Source: Bacteroidota bacterium
GTDB taxonomy: Bacteria; Bacteroidota; Bacteroidia; AKYH767-A; OLB10
Assembly: GCA_016709725.1 (NCBI GenBank)
Contig: JADJMG010000006.1
Location: 124,001 to 188,000, forward strand
Direction of reading: 5' to 3'
Length of the DNA: 64,000 nt
A program made the translations under genes and the position numbers. The notes below the pieces were generated by a model, which was given only the letters and a program-made list of their open reading frames with translations, was not told the DNA's origin and searched no databases. Shown here piece by piece: positions 1 to 9,656 of this stretch. Position 1 is the stretch's first letter. Each line of letters starts with the position of its first letter.

Positions 1-1
1 A

Positions 2-1840
2 GTTGCCAATGATGTAGATGCAATTACATTGCATGATTATATCAATGAAGGAAAAGCTAGTGATCCTTGTGGTGGTGATTTAATGGCAAGTGGTATCGAG
101 CACTTTTTACTGCAGCCATTTGAACATATATCAGAATTGCAAGCAAAGGAGTTATTAAAAATTCAGCAGTTTAATGCATCTTTCTCACCCAAGGAAATTT
201 GGATTACCGAGTTTAATTTAGACGACGACAATGACAACCGAACTGGAACATGGGCACATGGGCTATTGGGTGCTGCACTTGCCTTAAAATATCTAGAGAC
301 GCCCGAGATCACAAAAATTATTTCGCATACCATGCTTTCGGGTGCTAAATTCGGAAACATATTTGAATCTGATATTGCATTTGACGAAGTAGGTTGCCAT
401 GGTGATCTCAATGGAAATCTTACTCGCATTGCAGAAAAAACAGCATTGGGTACTGCACTTGATGGAGTAGCTTACGTAATGCGTCATGCTGTAGATGCAA
501 CACCCTTGGATTTTCCTGGAGCTCAAGATTTAGATGGAAATGCAAATTATGCTGAAATTTATGGTTGGACTTTTGAAGATGCAAACGGCTTTTTAAAAAC
601 AATCATACTTAATTTATCGAGTAATCGATATGAAGTTGATGTACAAGGTATATATACTGGACTTACCTCGGCTAATTTAAACGCTGTTGTCGTGAACATG
701 ACCGATGATGAAAACAACTATGTTATCATTGGTGATGGTGCTGAGCTGCCTACTACTCATGAGTTGTTTATTAATAATAATCCATGGAAATTTAATAGTG
801 TAAATATCGTTGAAATGCCGCTTCTTTCGATGCTTATAAGTGCTCAAAACATTGATGGATATTCTATTCGAAATGTTCGATTAACGGACAATGAAATTTG
901 CAGCGGAAGTTCTACTACACTTGTAATTGAAAGTAATGAATCATTGACTGGTGAATTACCCACTTGTAGCACTTGCCCTTTAACTTTTACTTTAGTAGAA
1001 AATATTGGCAATCGGTGGATATATTCAGCTGTAGCAGGAAATGTTTCATCCACTCAATTATATAACATAGACCCTTGTTCAGCTTGCACTCCAATTGATA
1101 TTATTGTTCATCAGGATATTTCTAATTTAGTATTGAATGCTTCATCTACTGTTTTTTGTCCCACAACAACTCCTTTAACTGCAATCACACTTACCGCAAG
1201 TTTTGATGAAGGAGCAGGTGGAGATAACACATTAGGTTATTCTTTTCTTTGGACTCCCGATTCTGGAATTGTATCTAATCTTTGTTCTAGCTCTCCCTCA
1301 CCTATGTGTTGGAGTATCGATGTTGAACCAAAACGTACCACCACTTATGGAGTTTATGTTACTGATGGGCAGTGTTGGAGTCATGAGGAAGTGGAAATAG
1401 TGGTTCCCGTTCATCCTTTTACTTTAGGGGATGACATTACAGTTTGTACTAATACTACCATTAATTTGACTCCAAATTATAGTCCCTTAGATGCCAATAC
1501 TAGTACAGTTGCTACTTATCTTTGGTCAGATAATTCTACCACTGAAAACATGCAAATTATACCCTCAACAGCTGGGACTTTTGAATACATTCTAACAATT
1601 ACTGATGATAATTGTACTAGAGAAGATACGATAATTGTAAATGTAATTTCATGTTGTAGTTCGGCCCCTAGTGTTCATATTAAGCCAATCGAAATGTTTA
1701 TTCCGAATACCAATCAAATACGAAACGAGTATTACAATCATGTTGGAAATTTGCCGGCAGCAATTAATATGACGAGTTGTTCGAGTTGTGCAGTTTCTTT
1801 TTTGGGAGGGGTAAACAATCGCAGGGTCCCTTACCATTGA
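2..1840 (+). CDS. Secreted glycosidase-like T9SS protein, N-terminal part (5' partial, frameshifted)
   Basis: The frame is open to the window edge, so the start and any signal peptide lie upstream. The first ~200 residues resemble the C-terminal half of a clan-A glycoside hydrolase TIM barrel: the stretch KEIWITEFN is the usual setting for a catalytic glutamate, followed by TWAHGLLGAALAL. After that come Cys-rich and Ig/PKD-like beta domains (two CxxC pairs near residue 320, and a WTPDSG/WSDNST pattern typical of PKD-like repeats). The frame breaks near 1813-1826: reading one base fewer in the AAA at 1813-1815 continues smoothly as VTIAGSLTIDG into the next fragment. I infer one gene spanning 2-4348 that is split by two frameshifts. 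The family assignment of the enzyme part is a motif-level inference. Confidence 0.6.
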   Translation, partial: VANDVDAITLHDYINEGKASDPCGGDLMASGIEHFLLQPFEHISELQAKELLKIQQFNASFSPKEIWITEFNLDDDNDNRTGTWAHGLLGAALALKYLETPEITKIISHTMLSGAKFGNIFESDIAFDEVGCHGDLNGNLTRIAEKTALGTALDGVAYVMRHAVDATPLDFPGAQDLDGNANYAEIYGWTFEDANGFLKTIILNLSSNRYEVDVQGIYTGLTSANLNAVVVNMTDDENNYVIIGDGAELPTTHELFINNNPWKFNSVNIVEMPLLSMLISAQNIDGYSIRNVRLTDNEICSGSSTTLVIESNESLTGELPTCSTCPLTFTLVENIGNRWIYSAVAGNVSSTQLYNIDPCSACTPIDIIVHQDISNLVLNASSTVFCPTTTPLTAITLTASFDEGAGGDNTLGYSFLWTPDSGIVSNLCSSSPSPMCWSIDVEPKRTTTYGVYVTDGQCWSHEEVEIVVPVHPFTLGDDITVCTNTTINLTPNYSPLDANTSTVATYLWSDNSTTENMQIIPSTAGTFEYILTITDDNCTREDTIIVNVISCCSSAPSVHIKPIEMFIPNTNQIRNEYYNHVGNLPAAINMTSCSSCAVSFLGGVNNRRVPYH

Positions 1841-1934
1841 CGGAGCTGGAACTTCAACAATATTCATTGATGGAGAGTTTAGAATACCTTACGATATCAA
1901 TACTGACGATACAAATCCACTTGAATTAGATGGA

Positions 1935-2996
1935 ATGGATTTAACTTTAAGGAATTTAACATTAAGTATGGGCGAAAATGCTTGGATAAATGTTATGAGT
2001 GGACAAAGACTAGTATTGGAAAATTGCTCAATAACAACTTGCGGAAGTAATATGTGGCGAGGCATTGTCCTTGACAAAAGAGGAGATCGCAAATCACCAG
2101 AAATTGAGTTTATAAGTCCTAATTTTATTGAAAATGCAGAAACGGCAGTGTATTTAACAAGAGAATCAATTTTCAATATTGAAGGAGTTACCTTCAATAA
2201 TTGTTTTGTAGATTTGGAAATCGTGAATCAAAAAGGAAATTCAAATACGAATACTATTTTTGGCTGTAATTTTACCAGTAGCGGCGCCGGACTCATCGCT
2301 CCACATTTAGGAGAAAGAAAATTTGCGGGTATCGTTTTAGATGATGTTGATTTAGTTAATATTGGAATAAATTCAACTGATGTTGACGATGCAAATACAT
2401 TTGCAGAATCAATTTATGGAATAAAAAGTAAGAATAGCAGTATAAGATTGCTAAAAAGTAATTTCCATGATATTTGGGAGAATTCAACTTCAACTCGAGG
2501 TGTATGTTTATATTCTGAATCCGATTTTGATTTCACGGATCGCAGTATTCAAGTTGGGAATGGATCATCTGATGCACAAAATAATTTTTCAAGATCTATT
2601 TCTGGAATTGTAGGTTTTGGAGAAATGACCTATAGTATTAGAAATAATCAATTTGGAATTAATGATGTAGCAGAGGATAGATTAGTGCGCCAAGGAATTG
2701 CAATCTCTACCAATGGAAATAAGGATATTACAATAAGTAATGGAAACTCATTCAGGCAATATAACAACGGAATTCTTATTTCAAGACCTGGTGGTAAAGG
2801 AACTGTATTAATTGATAACAATGATTTTTTCAAGCATTTATTAATAGCAGTAATTTTACAGGAACCGCAATTAACTTTTTTACGGTTCATCCTACTAAAA
2901 TGTTGGATGCTACAATTAGTAATAATACTATTGGTACGGAAGCTGGTACTGATCAAGCACGAATTGGAATTCGATTATCCATGCTCGATCGAGTAA
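1935..2996 (+). CDS. Middle fragment of the same T9SS protein: right-handed beta-helix region
   Basis: This fragment continues the preceding one in another frame; coding-like sequence reaches back to about 1815. It holds short, regularly spaced N/G-rich turns (NNCFVDLEI, NTIFGCNFTSSGAG, SIRLLKSNFHDI, YSIRNNQFGINDV) like the parallel beta-helix repeats of pectate-lyase-type and other surface carbohydrate-binding or -degrading proteins. The natural end of the fragment is about 2830: beyond the T6 run at 2825-2830 the helix pattern continues in the other frame (FFQAFINSSNFTGTAINF), while this frame runs into unrelated hydrophobic residues to 2996. One extra T would restore the frame. Confidence 0.55.
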   Translation: MDLTLRNLTLSMGENAWINVMSGQRLVLENCSITTCGSNMWRGIVLDKRGDRKSPEIEFISPNFIENAETAVYLTRESIFNIEGVTFNNCFVDLEIVNQKGNSNTNTIFGCNFTSSGAGLIAPHLGERKFAGIVLDDVDLVNIGINSTDVDDANTFAESIYGIKSKNSSIRLLKSNFHDIWENSTSTRGVCLYSESDFDFTDRSIQVGNGSSDAQNNFSRSISGIVGFGEMTYSIRNNQFGINDVAEDRLVRQGIAISTNGNKDITISNGNSFRQYNNGILISRPGGKGTVLIDNNDFFKHLLIAVILQEPQLTFLRFILLKCWMLQLVIILLVRKLVLIKHELEFDYPCSIE

Positions 2997-4348
2997 TTAT
3001 TGAAAATAACCACATCCATTTTCATTTAGGTGCTGTACCTAGTGAAAACTACAGAGGCATTTGGTCCCAAGTTTGTAAAAACATTAAAATACAAAATGTT
3101 AATGAAGTGACTAATCAAAGTGGATTAGTTAGTAATATTACTAATTCGCTAATTGGAATTAGGATGGACATGTCATATGGTTCTTGTATAGAAGAAAATA
3201 CACTTGAAAATCTTGGATATGGTATGTCTTTTTCTGGGAATTCTTTAGTATATTCCCTCTTTCAAAATCAGTTCATAAATTATAATGAAGGGATTCGTTT
3301 AGTTGTTGCCGATATCGGTGCAAAACAAGGATATGAATTTCCTGTTAATTCGGGTACTGGTAATTTTTTAAATAATACTTGGACCAGTACCGCAAATGAT
3401 CTAAATAGAATTGAAGGAGATTTAATGTATTCAACTGGTATCGATTGGTACACCAATACGAGCAATAGTGTTGATGATGAATATCCGAGTTCAGTATTAA
3501 ATCCATTAATAAAAGCCTTTGAACTAACCAGCCCAACTTCTAATAGCCAGTGCCCGGATTTTGAGGAAATAGATGTTCCACCAATTACTGCAAGAATAAG
3601 AAATGATTTGTTTGGTGGCATCGTGAATGATACAGCTCGTTATGAAGAAACTTACTATAATCAATTTCGCTATTTAGCAAGACAAGCGGTTTATCAAACA
3701 TTAAAAGAATTTCCAGAACTATTGGAAATGGATGATGAAGCCGATGATGATTTTCAGGAATTTTATCAATCTCTCAATAGCAGTAATATCAATAAAATTG
3801 ATTCTGTGGAAACCCTGTTTAGTGAAAACAAATTGGACGAGGCTGCTGCATTATTGTCAAACTTTGAAGACACTAATGACATTGAATCAAATTATAAATA
3901 CGTTTATCTTGCCTATCTGAACTACATAGCTAATGGTGATTCTGTTTTAAGCCCCTCTGACTCTTCCATATTACTAGAAATTGCTAATTTAAATTCATTA
4001 ACAGATGGAAAAGCAGTTTTTGTTGCCCGCAACATGCTCAATTTGGAAATAGAAGATGAATTGAGTTCCTCATTGCGAATGCAGCAAATTAAAAATAGTT
4101 CTAAAAAGGAGGAGCCAAGCAAATTGAAAGTATTTCCTAATCCGGCTTCTGTAAGTGTCCATGTTGAAATTTCTAATGGTGTTATACCTGAAAGAACAGA
4201 TTTCTATGATCTTGCCGGACGTGTATGTTTCACTCATTTTGGGCCAGGTGATATTAATGTAAGCAAATTGCAAGCTGGATTTTACTTGCTAAAAGCAGAA
4301 GCAAATGGGATGTCGTATTTTGGAAATCTAATCTTGAAAAGATTATGA
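2900..4348 (+). CDS. C-terminal fragment of the same T9SS protein: beta-helix end plus sorting domain
   Basis: Coding continues from about 2831. Residues 1-200 carry further beta-helix turns (ATISNNTIGTEAG, RVIIENNHIHFH, SCIEENTLENLGYG). A helical, acidic region follows (about residues 235-385). The last ~75 residues form a type A T9SS sorting domain: LKVFPNPASVSVHVEI, then FYDLAGRVCFTH, then VSKLQAGFYLLKAEANG. Such domains direct export through the outer membrane by the type IX system and are then cleaved. The TGA overlaps the ATG of the next gene (ATGA at 4345-4348), so the two are probably translationally coupled. Confidence 0.6.
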   Translation: MLDATISNNTIGTEAGTDQARIGIRLSMLDRVIIENNHIHFHLGAVPSENYRGIWSQVCKNIKIQNVNEVTNQSGLVSNITNSLIGIRMDMSYGSCIEENTLENLGYGMSFSGNSLVYSLFQNQFINYNEGIRLVVADIGAKQGYEFPVNSGTGNFLNNTWTSTANDLNRIEGDLMYSTGIDWYTNTSNSVDDEYPSSVLNPLIKAFELTSPTSNSQCPDFEEIDVPPITARIRNDLFGGIVNDTARYEETYYNQFRYLARQAVYQTLKEFPELLEMDDEADDDFQEFYQSLNSSNINKIDSVETLFSENKLDEAAALLSNFEDTNDIESNYKYVYLAYLNYIANGDSVLSPSDSSILLEIANLNSLTDGKAVFVARNMLNLEIEDELSSSLRMQQIKNSSKKEEPSKLKVFPNPASVSVHVEISNGVIPERTDFYDLAGRVCFTHFGPGDINVSKLQAGFYLLKAEANGMSYFGNLILKRL

Positions 4349-5862
4349 AATGCTTTAAATTGATATTTTACATTGTATTAATGTTCAATTGTAGTTTAAG
4401 CGCTCAATTCAATAGTAATGATTGGGTGTTTGGAGATAGTGCTGGTATACATTGGCAAGGTGCACCCAAAATACCAAGCAACTTTAAGTCAAGCGTTAAA
4501 TCCACAGGTGGAGTTGCAAATATTAGTGATTCTTCTGGAATTTTGCTTTATTCAACATTGTTGAATAATATTTTACCAATTAATGGATATGTATGGAATA
4601 AATATCATCTGCCCATATCCGGCGCAAATTTAATTAAAGGCAATGTTTGGTATCATGCAGGGCTTTTTATTCCTGAGCCCAATAATGATTCAATTATTTA
4701 TTTGTTTACAGCTGGGGTAACTTCCAGTAATCCTTTTGGTTTTTATTATTCTAAGATAAATTACAAAGCAAATAATGATTCGGGGCTGGTGATTCAAAAA
4801 AATGTTCAATTAAATAATTACCCTGCATTTGATGCATTGATGGCTGTGCAACATGGAAATGGGCTTGACTGGTGGTTGATATTCCAGCGCTGGTACACCA
4901 ATTTAACACCTACCGATACATTTTATATTTATCAAATCAATCCACTAGGAATTTCAGGACCGGTAAAACAAAGTATTGGTTCTCCTCACAAAACAAATCT
5001 AGGTCATTTAGTGTTTTCTCCTGACGGGACAAAGTTTGCGAACGTTAGTATACAAGGGTTAATTGAAATATGTGAATTTGATCGCTGTAATGGTCAAATT
5101 ATTTCTTGTACAACAATTGAAACAGAGCAAGTTTCAACAAGTATTAAATATTTTAGTGTCGCTTTTTCAAGTGATAATTCCAAATTATATGTACCGGGTT
5201 ACTCGGTTTCAGGTGGCCCGCATTTTCTTTATCAATTTGATTTGAGCGCAACAAATATTCCCGCCAGTAAAACTATTATCTATTCTTTTCTAGATCCTAA
5301 TATGGGCATTACAAATTTGAAATTGGCTCCCGACGGTAAGATCTATTTAGCTGCTGCCGATGGAAATTTTGCTTTTCCTTACCCAGATACCAGCACAGCT
5401 TATACTACCATAAATAATAATTTAAGTGTAATAAATTATCCGGATTCATTGGGGGCAGCCTGCGATTTTCAACCCTTCAGTTTTAATTTAGGTACAGGAA
5501 GATCTTATTTTGGTCTTCCCAACAATCCTGATTACGAACTCGGCGCATGGGTAGGCTCACCTTGCGATACGCTAACGGTAGGCGTAGCCGAAAATGATGA
5601 GGAAAATAATGTTTTCTTTCAAGCATGGTATAATCCCGAGTGGAATATGATTCATGTGAATGCGTCGAAGTTAAAAGGGAAGAACGGGGTGTTGCGGTTG
5701 TTTGATGTGGAGGGGAGAGTGGTGGTGGATAGGAAAGTGGAGATGATAGCGGGTGGGTATTTTACGGGGGAGATTGCGATGAATGGAATTGCAAGTGGGA
5801 TGTATATTGTTTCTTTAACTACAGAAAAAGATAAAGTGCATTCAAAGGTTTTAAAATTCTAG
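4345..5862 (+). CDS. Secreted beta-propeller-like protein with T9SS sorting domain
   Basis: 505 residues with a signal peptide (about 1-20, ending SLSAQ). The mature start, WVFGDSAGIHWQG, resembles the NWYFGxxAGL opening of Bacteroidota gliding-motility/PKD-type surface proteins. The middle holds propeller-like blades such as LVFSPDGTKFANVS, VAFSSDNSKLYVPG and LKLAPDGKIYLAAADG. The C-terminal ~80 residues are a sorting domain: VLRLFDVEGRVVVDRK, then NGIASGMYIVSL. The start overlaps the upstream stop by 4 bp. No enzymatic motif is seen, so its substrate is unknown. Confidence 0.75.
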   Translation: MKCFKLIFYIVLMFNCSLSAQFNSNDWVFGDSAGIHWQGAPKIPSNFKSSVKSTGGVANISDSSGILLYSTLLNNILPINGYVWNKYHLPISGANLIKGNVWYHAGLFIPEPNNDSIIYLFTAGVTSSNPFGFYYSKINYKANNDSGLVIQKNVQLNNYPAFDALMAVQHGNGLDWWLIFQRWYTNLTPTDTFYIYQINPLGISGPVKQSIGSPHKTNLGHLVFSPDGTKFANVSIQGLIEICEFDRCNGQIISCTTIETEQVSTSIKYFSVAFSSDNSKLYVPGYSVSGGPHFLYQFDLSATNIPASKTIIYSFLDPNMGITNLKLAPDGKIYLAAADGNFAFPYPDTSTAYTTINNNLSVINYPDSLGAACDFQPFSFNLGTGRSYFGLPNNPDYELGAWVGSPCDTLTVGVAENDEENNVFFQAWYNPEWNMIHVNASKLKGKNGVLRLFDVEGRVVVDRKVEMIAGGYFTGEIAMNGIASGMYIVSLTTEKDKVHSKVLKF

Positions 5863-5958
5863 GTGCATAATATCTACACTTAAACGCAACGGTTGCAACG
5901 TTCACGCAGCGGGAGCAGTGAAAAAAATATCCAAAGTAAAATTATTTCGCCCCTAAAA

Positions 5959-5993
5959 AAACTTGCAGCTTGCAGCTTGTAGCGTGCAGCTAG
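5959..5993. repeat. Short tandem repeat (CTTGCAG-like)
   Basis: Imperfect repetition of a heptamer (cttgcag, cttgcag, cttgtag, cgtgcag) sits in the 127-bp gap between two convergent secreted-protein genes and touches the stop of the minus-strand gene. It is simple-sequence intergenic DNA with no gene in it. Confidence 0.6.
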
Positions 5994-7624
5994 TCGCGAA
6001 TAAACTTACCACTTCGAATACCAGCATCATCCGAGAAATGGATTATATACATTCCCGACACCAACCCACTTATATCCAATTGTTGAATGTCCAAATGAGA
6101 ATTATTTTTTTCAAGAATAATTTTTCCATTCATATCTGTAATGTTAATTCGGAAGTTTCCAGAGGTTTCAAATGATCCGAGATTAATAAAGTGTGATGAT
6201 GGTACTGGACTGATGTGAAGTAGATAATTTTCCTGCAATGCCTCTCTGCAATTTACACTGATGTCAATTTGATTGGAATAACTAACACAACCTCCAGCGC
6301 TAGTTGATTTCACACGATAGAGTCCGCTTTGCTTGGCTGCAAATTGCGATGACGTGGCACTGGGTATACTAACATTGTTAAATTGCCATTGACGAGCCAC
6401 CGTGTTCGGTGTTAGATTTTGTAGCATAGTACTGTCTCCAGCACAAATTACGACCGGACCAGTAACTTCAATGGTTGAACGATAAATATTGATCTTGCTA
6501 GCAGCCGATGTTGCAGAACAACCTTGTGGTGATGTTGCTACCACTTTGTAATTCCCATTGCTAAAAACTCCGATGGATGAAGTAGTTTGTGGAAGAGGTA
6601 TTCCATTTCGATACCAATTGAAGGTATTGGAAGAAGCGCTTCCCGAAGTTAATATAATGGTGTCTTTGTTGCAGATCTCGGTAATACCTGATGGTTGAAT
6701 ATTTACAGTGGGTAGTTTATTCACGATAACCGAGATTTCATTGGTAGTAGCCGTGCATCCATCACTATTGGTCACAATGCATTTGTATTTTCCAGATACA
6801 GTTGGCTTAATGATTTGACTGGTTGCCCACGATAATGATGTATTGTTTTTTAACCATTGAAAAGTCCATCCGGCTTGAATCGCAATACCCGAAAAACGCT
6901 TGACTTCCAAAATGCCCGTTTTAGCACAGAAAATAGTATCCGAAGTGTTTAAAGATGCATAAGTATCGAGATATTCGAGATTACAAAGTCCATTAATGTA
7001 TGTTAAGTTTTCACACCCATATTGATTGGTAGCAATTACAGAAACACTACTAGCGACCGCCATACATCCAACACTGTTGAAAAGATACGAAGAGGCTGTG
7101 GTCTCACATGCAGGTGGATTCATTCCAAAATCAGGTTCCCAACAATGTGTAAGTATTTGCCCCGGGTCATTATTTAAGCTAGTACCTAAAAACATTCCTG
7201 AACAGTCGCTAGATTCAATAGTGATATTAAAGTTAGGACGAGGATGAACATAAAGAGCAGCAATCAAAGAGTCCTTACAACCCGTAACAGTATCCGTAAA
7301 AACACATAGGTATTGACCATTATCGGAAGTCATGAAATCTGGTTTGTCAATCGATTCACTTCCCTGACCTTGCCAAGACATGCTGAGGTTTTGCCAAGCA
7401 GTATTCGAATCAATTCGAAAATGCCACTGTAAAGTTCCCGTTCGAATATTATTCCTAATTACATAAATGGAAGTAAAATTGTAATAGGTATTGACATCGA
7501 AATTAGCCTCACAGGTAGATTCTTGATCATAGAATATGCTAGAAAGTTCATTTGGACTGCAAGGTTGCGCTTGAACAATGGTCTGGCAAAGTAGTAGCAT
7601 GGTGATATTGAAAGAGTGCTTCAT
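5990..7624 (-). CDS. Secreted Ig/PKD-domain adhesin-like protein with T9SS sorting domain
   Basis: The ATG at 7624 is chosen because it gives a clean signal peptide (MKHSFNITMLLLCQTIVQAQ); the open frame extends 16 codons further upstream without one. About 544 residues. The body is built of repeated Ig-like/PKD-type modules of ~75 residues, each with the pattern WxxxGxxLxxATSSxxxxxxSGxYxVxxTxxxGC (for example SGKYKCIVTNSDGC, NGNYKVVATSPQGC, SGLYRVKSTSAGGC). The last ~75 residues are a sorting domain (ISPVPSSHFINLGSF, INITDMNGKIILEK, ISGLVSGMYIIHFS). It is probably a cell-surface or released adhesive protein; no catalytic motif was recognised. Confidence 0.75.
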   Translation of the reverse strand: MKHSFNITMLLLCQTIVQAQPCSPNELSSIFYDQESTCEANFDVNTYYNFTSIYVIRNNIRTGTLQWHFRIDSNTAWQNLSMSWQGQGSESIDKPDFMTSDNGQYLCVFTDTVTGCKDSLIAALYVHPRPNFNITIESSDCSGMFLGTSLNNDPGQILTHCWEPDFGMNPPACETTASSYLFNSVGCMAVASSVSVIATNQYGCENLTYINGLCNLEYLDTYASLNTSDTIFCAKTGILEVKRFSGIAIQAGWTFQWLKNNTSLSWATSQIIKPTVSGKYKCIVTNSDGCTATTNEISVIVNKLPTVNIQPSGITEICNKDTIILTSGSASSNTFNWYRNGIPLPQTTSSIGVFSNGNYKVVATSPQGCSATSAASKINIYRSTIEVTGPVVICAGDSTMLQNLTPNTVARQWQFNNVSIPSATSSQFAAKQSGLYRVKSTSAGGCVSYSNQIDISVNCREALQENYLLHISPVPSSHFINLGSFETSGNFRINITDMNGKIILEKNNSHLDIQQLDISGLVSGMYIIHFSDDAGIRSGKFIRD

Positions 7625-7929
7625 TTTGATAATAAAATTTAGATGGAAAGATATGAAGTGTAATGTACACAATACAAAGCATAATTTTATATGTTTTGGA
7701 AAGTTTTTAACCAGAATTGTTAATTTCGGGTTAAAAGAAAGGTTAATTTGAAATTATTAAAATATTAGTACTTATTACTAACTTAAACGCGGGGAGACGC
7801 AACGGCGCGGGGGAATCCTTAATCATTATCGGGCACTGCGGAAAAATAATCAGAAAGCTTAATATTAATTTGATTACGAACTAATAGGTTCCATCAAAAA
7901 ATCAAAAGCTAACAACTAATATCGAACAT

Positions 7930-9282
7930 CTAAAAATCTTTCACCACTCCAGTATAATTAAATGGTGTAATTTTTCGTAACTCTGTTTTCAATTTATCCG
8001 AAATATCCAACCCATCAATAAATTTGGAAATGGTATCGGGATTAATTTTCTCGCCTGTTCTGGTTAACGATTTCAACGCTTCATAGGGGTTTGGAAAAGC
8101 TTCCCTTCTTAAAATAGTTTGTATCGCCTCGGCAACTACCGCCCAGTTTTCAGAAAGGTCTTGCTGAATGATATCGGCATTCACACTGATTTTATTAAAT
8201 CCTTTCAGTAATGATTTACATGCTATCAAGGTATGCGCATACGGAACTCCCACATTTCTTAATACGGTAGAATCTGTTAAATCTCTTTGCAATCTTGATA
8301 CAGGTAATTTCGCAGCTAAGTGTTCAAACAAGGCATTGGCCATTCCTAAATTTCCTTCTGCATTTTCGAAGTCAATGGGATTTACTTTATGCGGCATCGC
8401 CGATGATCCCACTTCATTGGCAACCACTTTTTGTGTGAAGTAGTTCATGGAGATGTACGTCCACATGTCTCTCGATAAATCCACTAAAATGGTGTTGATG
8501 CGTTTCATCGAATCAAAGAGTGCAGCCATGTTATCATAGTGCTCAATTTGCGTGGTGTAAGTTGAACGTTGTAATCCCAACCGATGAATGAAGCGATCGC
8601 TAAATGCAATCCAATCAATTTCTGGATACGCAACAGCATGTGCATTGAAATTTCCCGTTGCGCCACCAAACTTCGCTGACGAAGTAATGCTGTTTAATAA
8701 TTCCAGTTGCGCTTGTAAGCGATGATGGAAAATATAAATTTCTTTTCCTAATCGAGTAGGGGAGGCAGGCTGACCATGGGTACGCGCTAACATCGGAATG
8801 TCTTTCCAATCTTTCGCTACTAATTGAATTTTTTCGCTGATGGCTTTGATCGCCGGCAAATAAATTTGTGTGTTCGCCTCTAAAATACTCAACGGAATAG
8901 CCGTGTTGTTGATGTCCTGCGATGTCAGACCAAAGTGAATAAATTCTTTATGTTCTTGTAACCCTAATGAATCAAATTTTTCTTTCAAAAAATATTCTAC
9001 GGCCTTTACATCGTGGTTCGTTGTTTTTTCAATACTCTTGATATGCAACCCGTCTTCATGTTTGAAGTCATTGTAGATGGAACGCAAGGCTTTGAATTTA
9101 TTTTTGTCGAATTGTTTCAGTTGTGGTAACGGAAGTTCGCATAACTCAATAAAGTATTCCACTTCCACTAATACACGATAACGCATCAACGCTTCTTCCG
9201 AGAAGTAGAGCGCTAGTTCTTCGCAGCTATTTCTATATCTTCCGTCAATGGGTGAAATGGCATTTAGTGGGTGGAGATTCAT
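7930..9282 (-). CDS. purB: Adenylosuccinate lyase
   Basis: Cytosolic enzyme of purine synthesis that cleaves SAICAR to AICAR and adenylosuccinate to AMP, releasing fumarate. At 450 residues it has the usual length for the long (E. coli-like) PurB type. Motifs visible: N-terminal NAISPIDGRYR (8-17), TSQD (120-123), the RTHGQPASP segment with a catalytic histidine (167-175), and the fumarase/aspartase superfamily loop SSAMPHKVNP (293-302). It lies 69 bp downstream of fabD on the same strand, behind a hairpin, so it may have its own transcript. Confidence 0.97.
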   Translation of the reverse strand: MNLHPLNAISPIDGRYRNSCEELALYFSEEALMRYRVLVEVEYFIELCELPLPQLKQFDKNKFKALRSIYNDFKHEDGLHIKSIEKTTNHDVKAVEYFLKEKFDSLGLQEHKEFIHFGLTSQDINNTAIPLSILEANTQIYLPAIKAISEKIQLVAKDWKDIPMLARTHGQPASPTRLGKEIYIFHHRLQAQLELLNSITSSAKFGGATGNFNAHAVAYPEIDWIAFSDRFIHRLGLQRSTYTTQIEHYDNMAALFDSMKRINTILVDLSRDMWTYISMNYFTQKVVANEVGSSAMPHKVNPIDFENAEGNLGMANALFEHLAAKLPVSRLQRDLTDSTVLRNVGVPYAHTLIACKSLLKGFNKISVNADIIQQDLSENWAVVAEAIQTILRREAFPNPYEALKSLTRTGEKINPDTISKFIDGLDISDKLKTELRKITPFNYTGVVKDF

Positions 9283-9307
9283 GTGTTTTACTTGGAATAA
9301 TAAATGA

Positions 9308-9334
9308 TTACCTCGATGTATTTAATCGAGGTAA
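9308..9334 (-). terminator. Hairpin between fabD and purB
   Basis: Arms TTACCTCGAT and ATCGAGGTAA pair perfectly over 10 bp around a 7-nt loop (9318-9324). It directly follows the fabD stop on the minus strand. There is no strong T-run, so termination is inferred from position and stem quality. Confidence 0.5.
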
Positions 9335-9351
9335 AAGAATAAATTTTTGAA

Positions 9352-9656
9352 TTAAACGATTACGGCTTCTTTGTTGATTTTTTTCACCAGACCTTGCAAT
9401 ACTTTGCCCGGACCTACCTCTGTGAATGTGTTGGCTCCATCGGCTAACATATGCTCCACACTTTGTGTCCATTTTACTGGAGCCGTAAGTTGTGCTATTA
9501 AATTTTTGCGAATTTCTGCAACATCCGTTTGTGGAGTAGCTGTTGCATTTTGATAAATTGGGCAACGTGGAATGTTAAATGTTGTAGCTTCTATTGCGGC
9601 TGCCAATCGTTCACGTGCTGGCTCCATCAATGGACTGTGGAAGGCACCCCACTGGT
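9352..9656 (-). CDS. fabD: Malonyl-CoA:ACP transacylase, C-terminal fragment (frameshift)
   Basis: This is the C-terminal third of FabD. It contains GAFHSPLMEPAR with the catalytic histidine, then PIYQNATATPQTD, PVKWTQSVEHML and FTEVGPGKVLQGLVKKI, all standard for the family. It is in a different frame from the N-terminal part. The break is at the C4 run 9647-9650 (G4 on the coding strand): a fifth G restores LLLPVGGAFHSPLM. A downstream ATG at 9678 opens this frame but belongs to the out-of-frame overlap. Confidence 0.85.
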
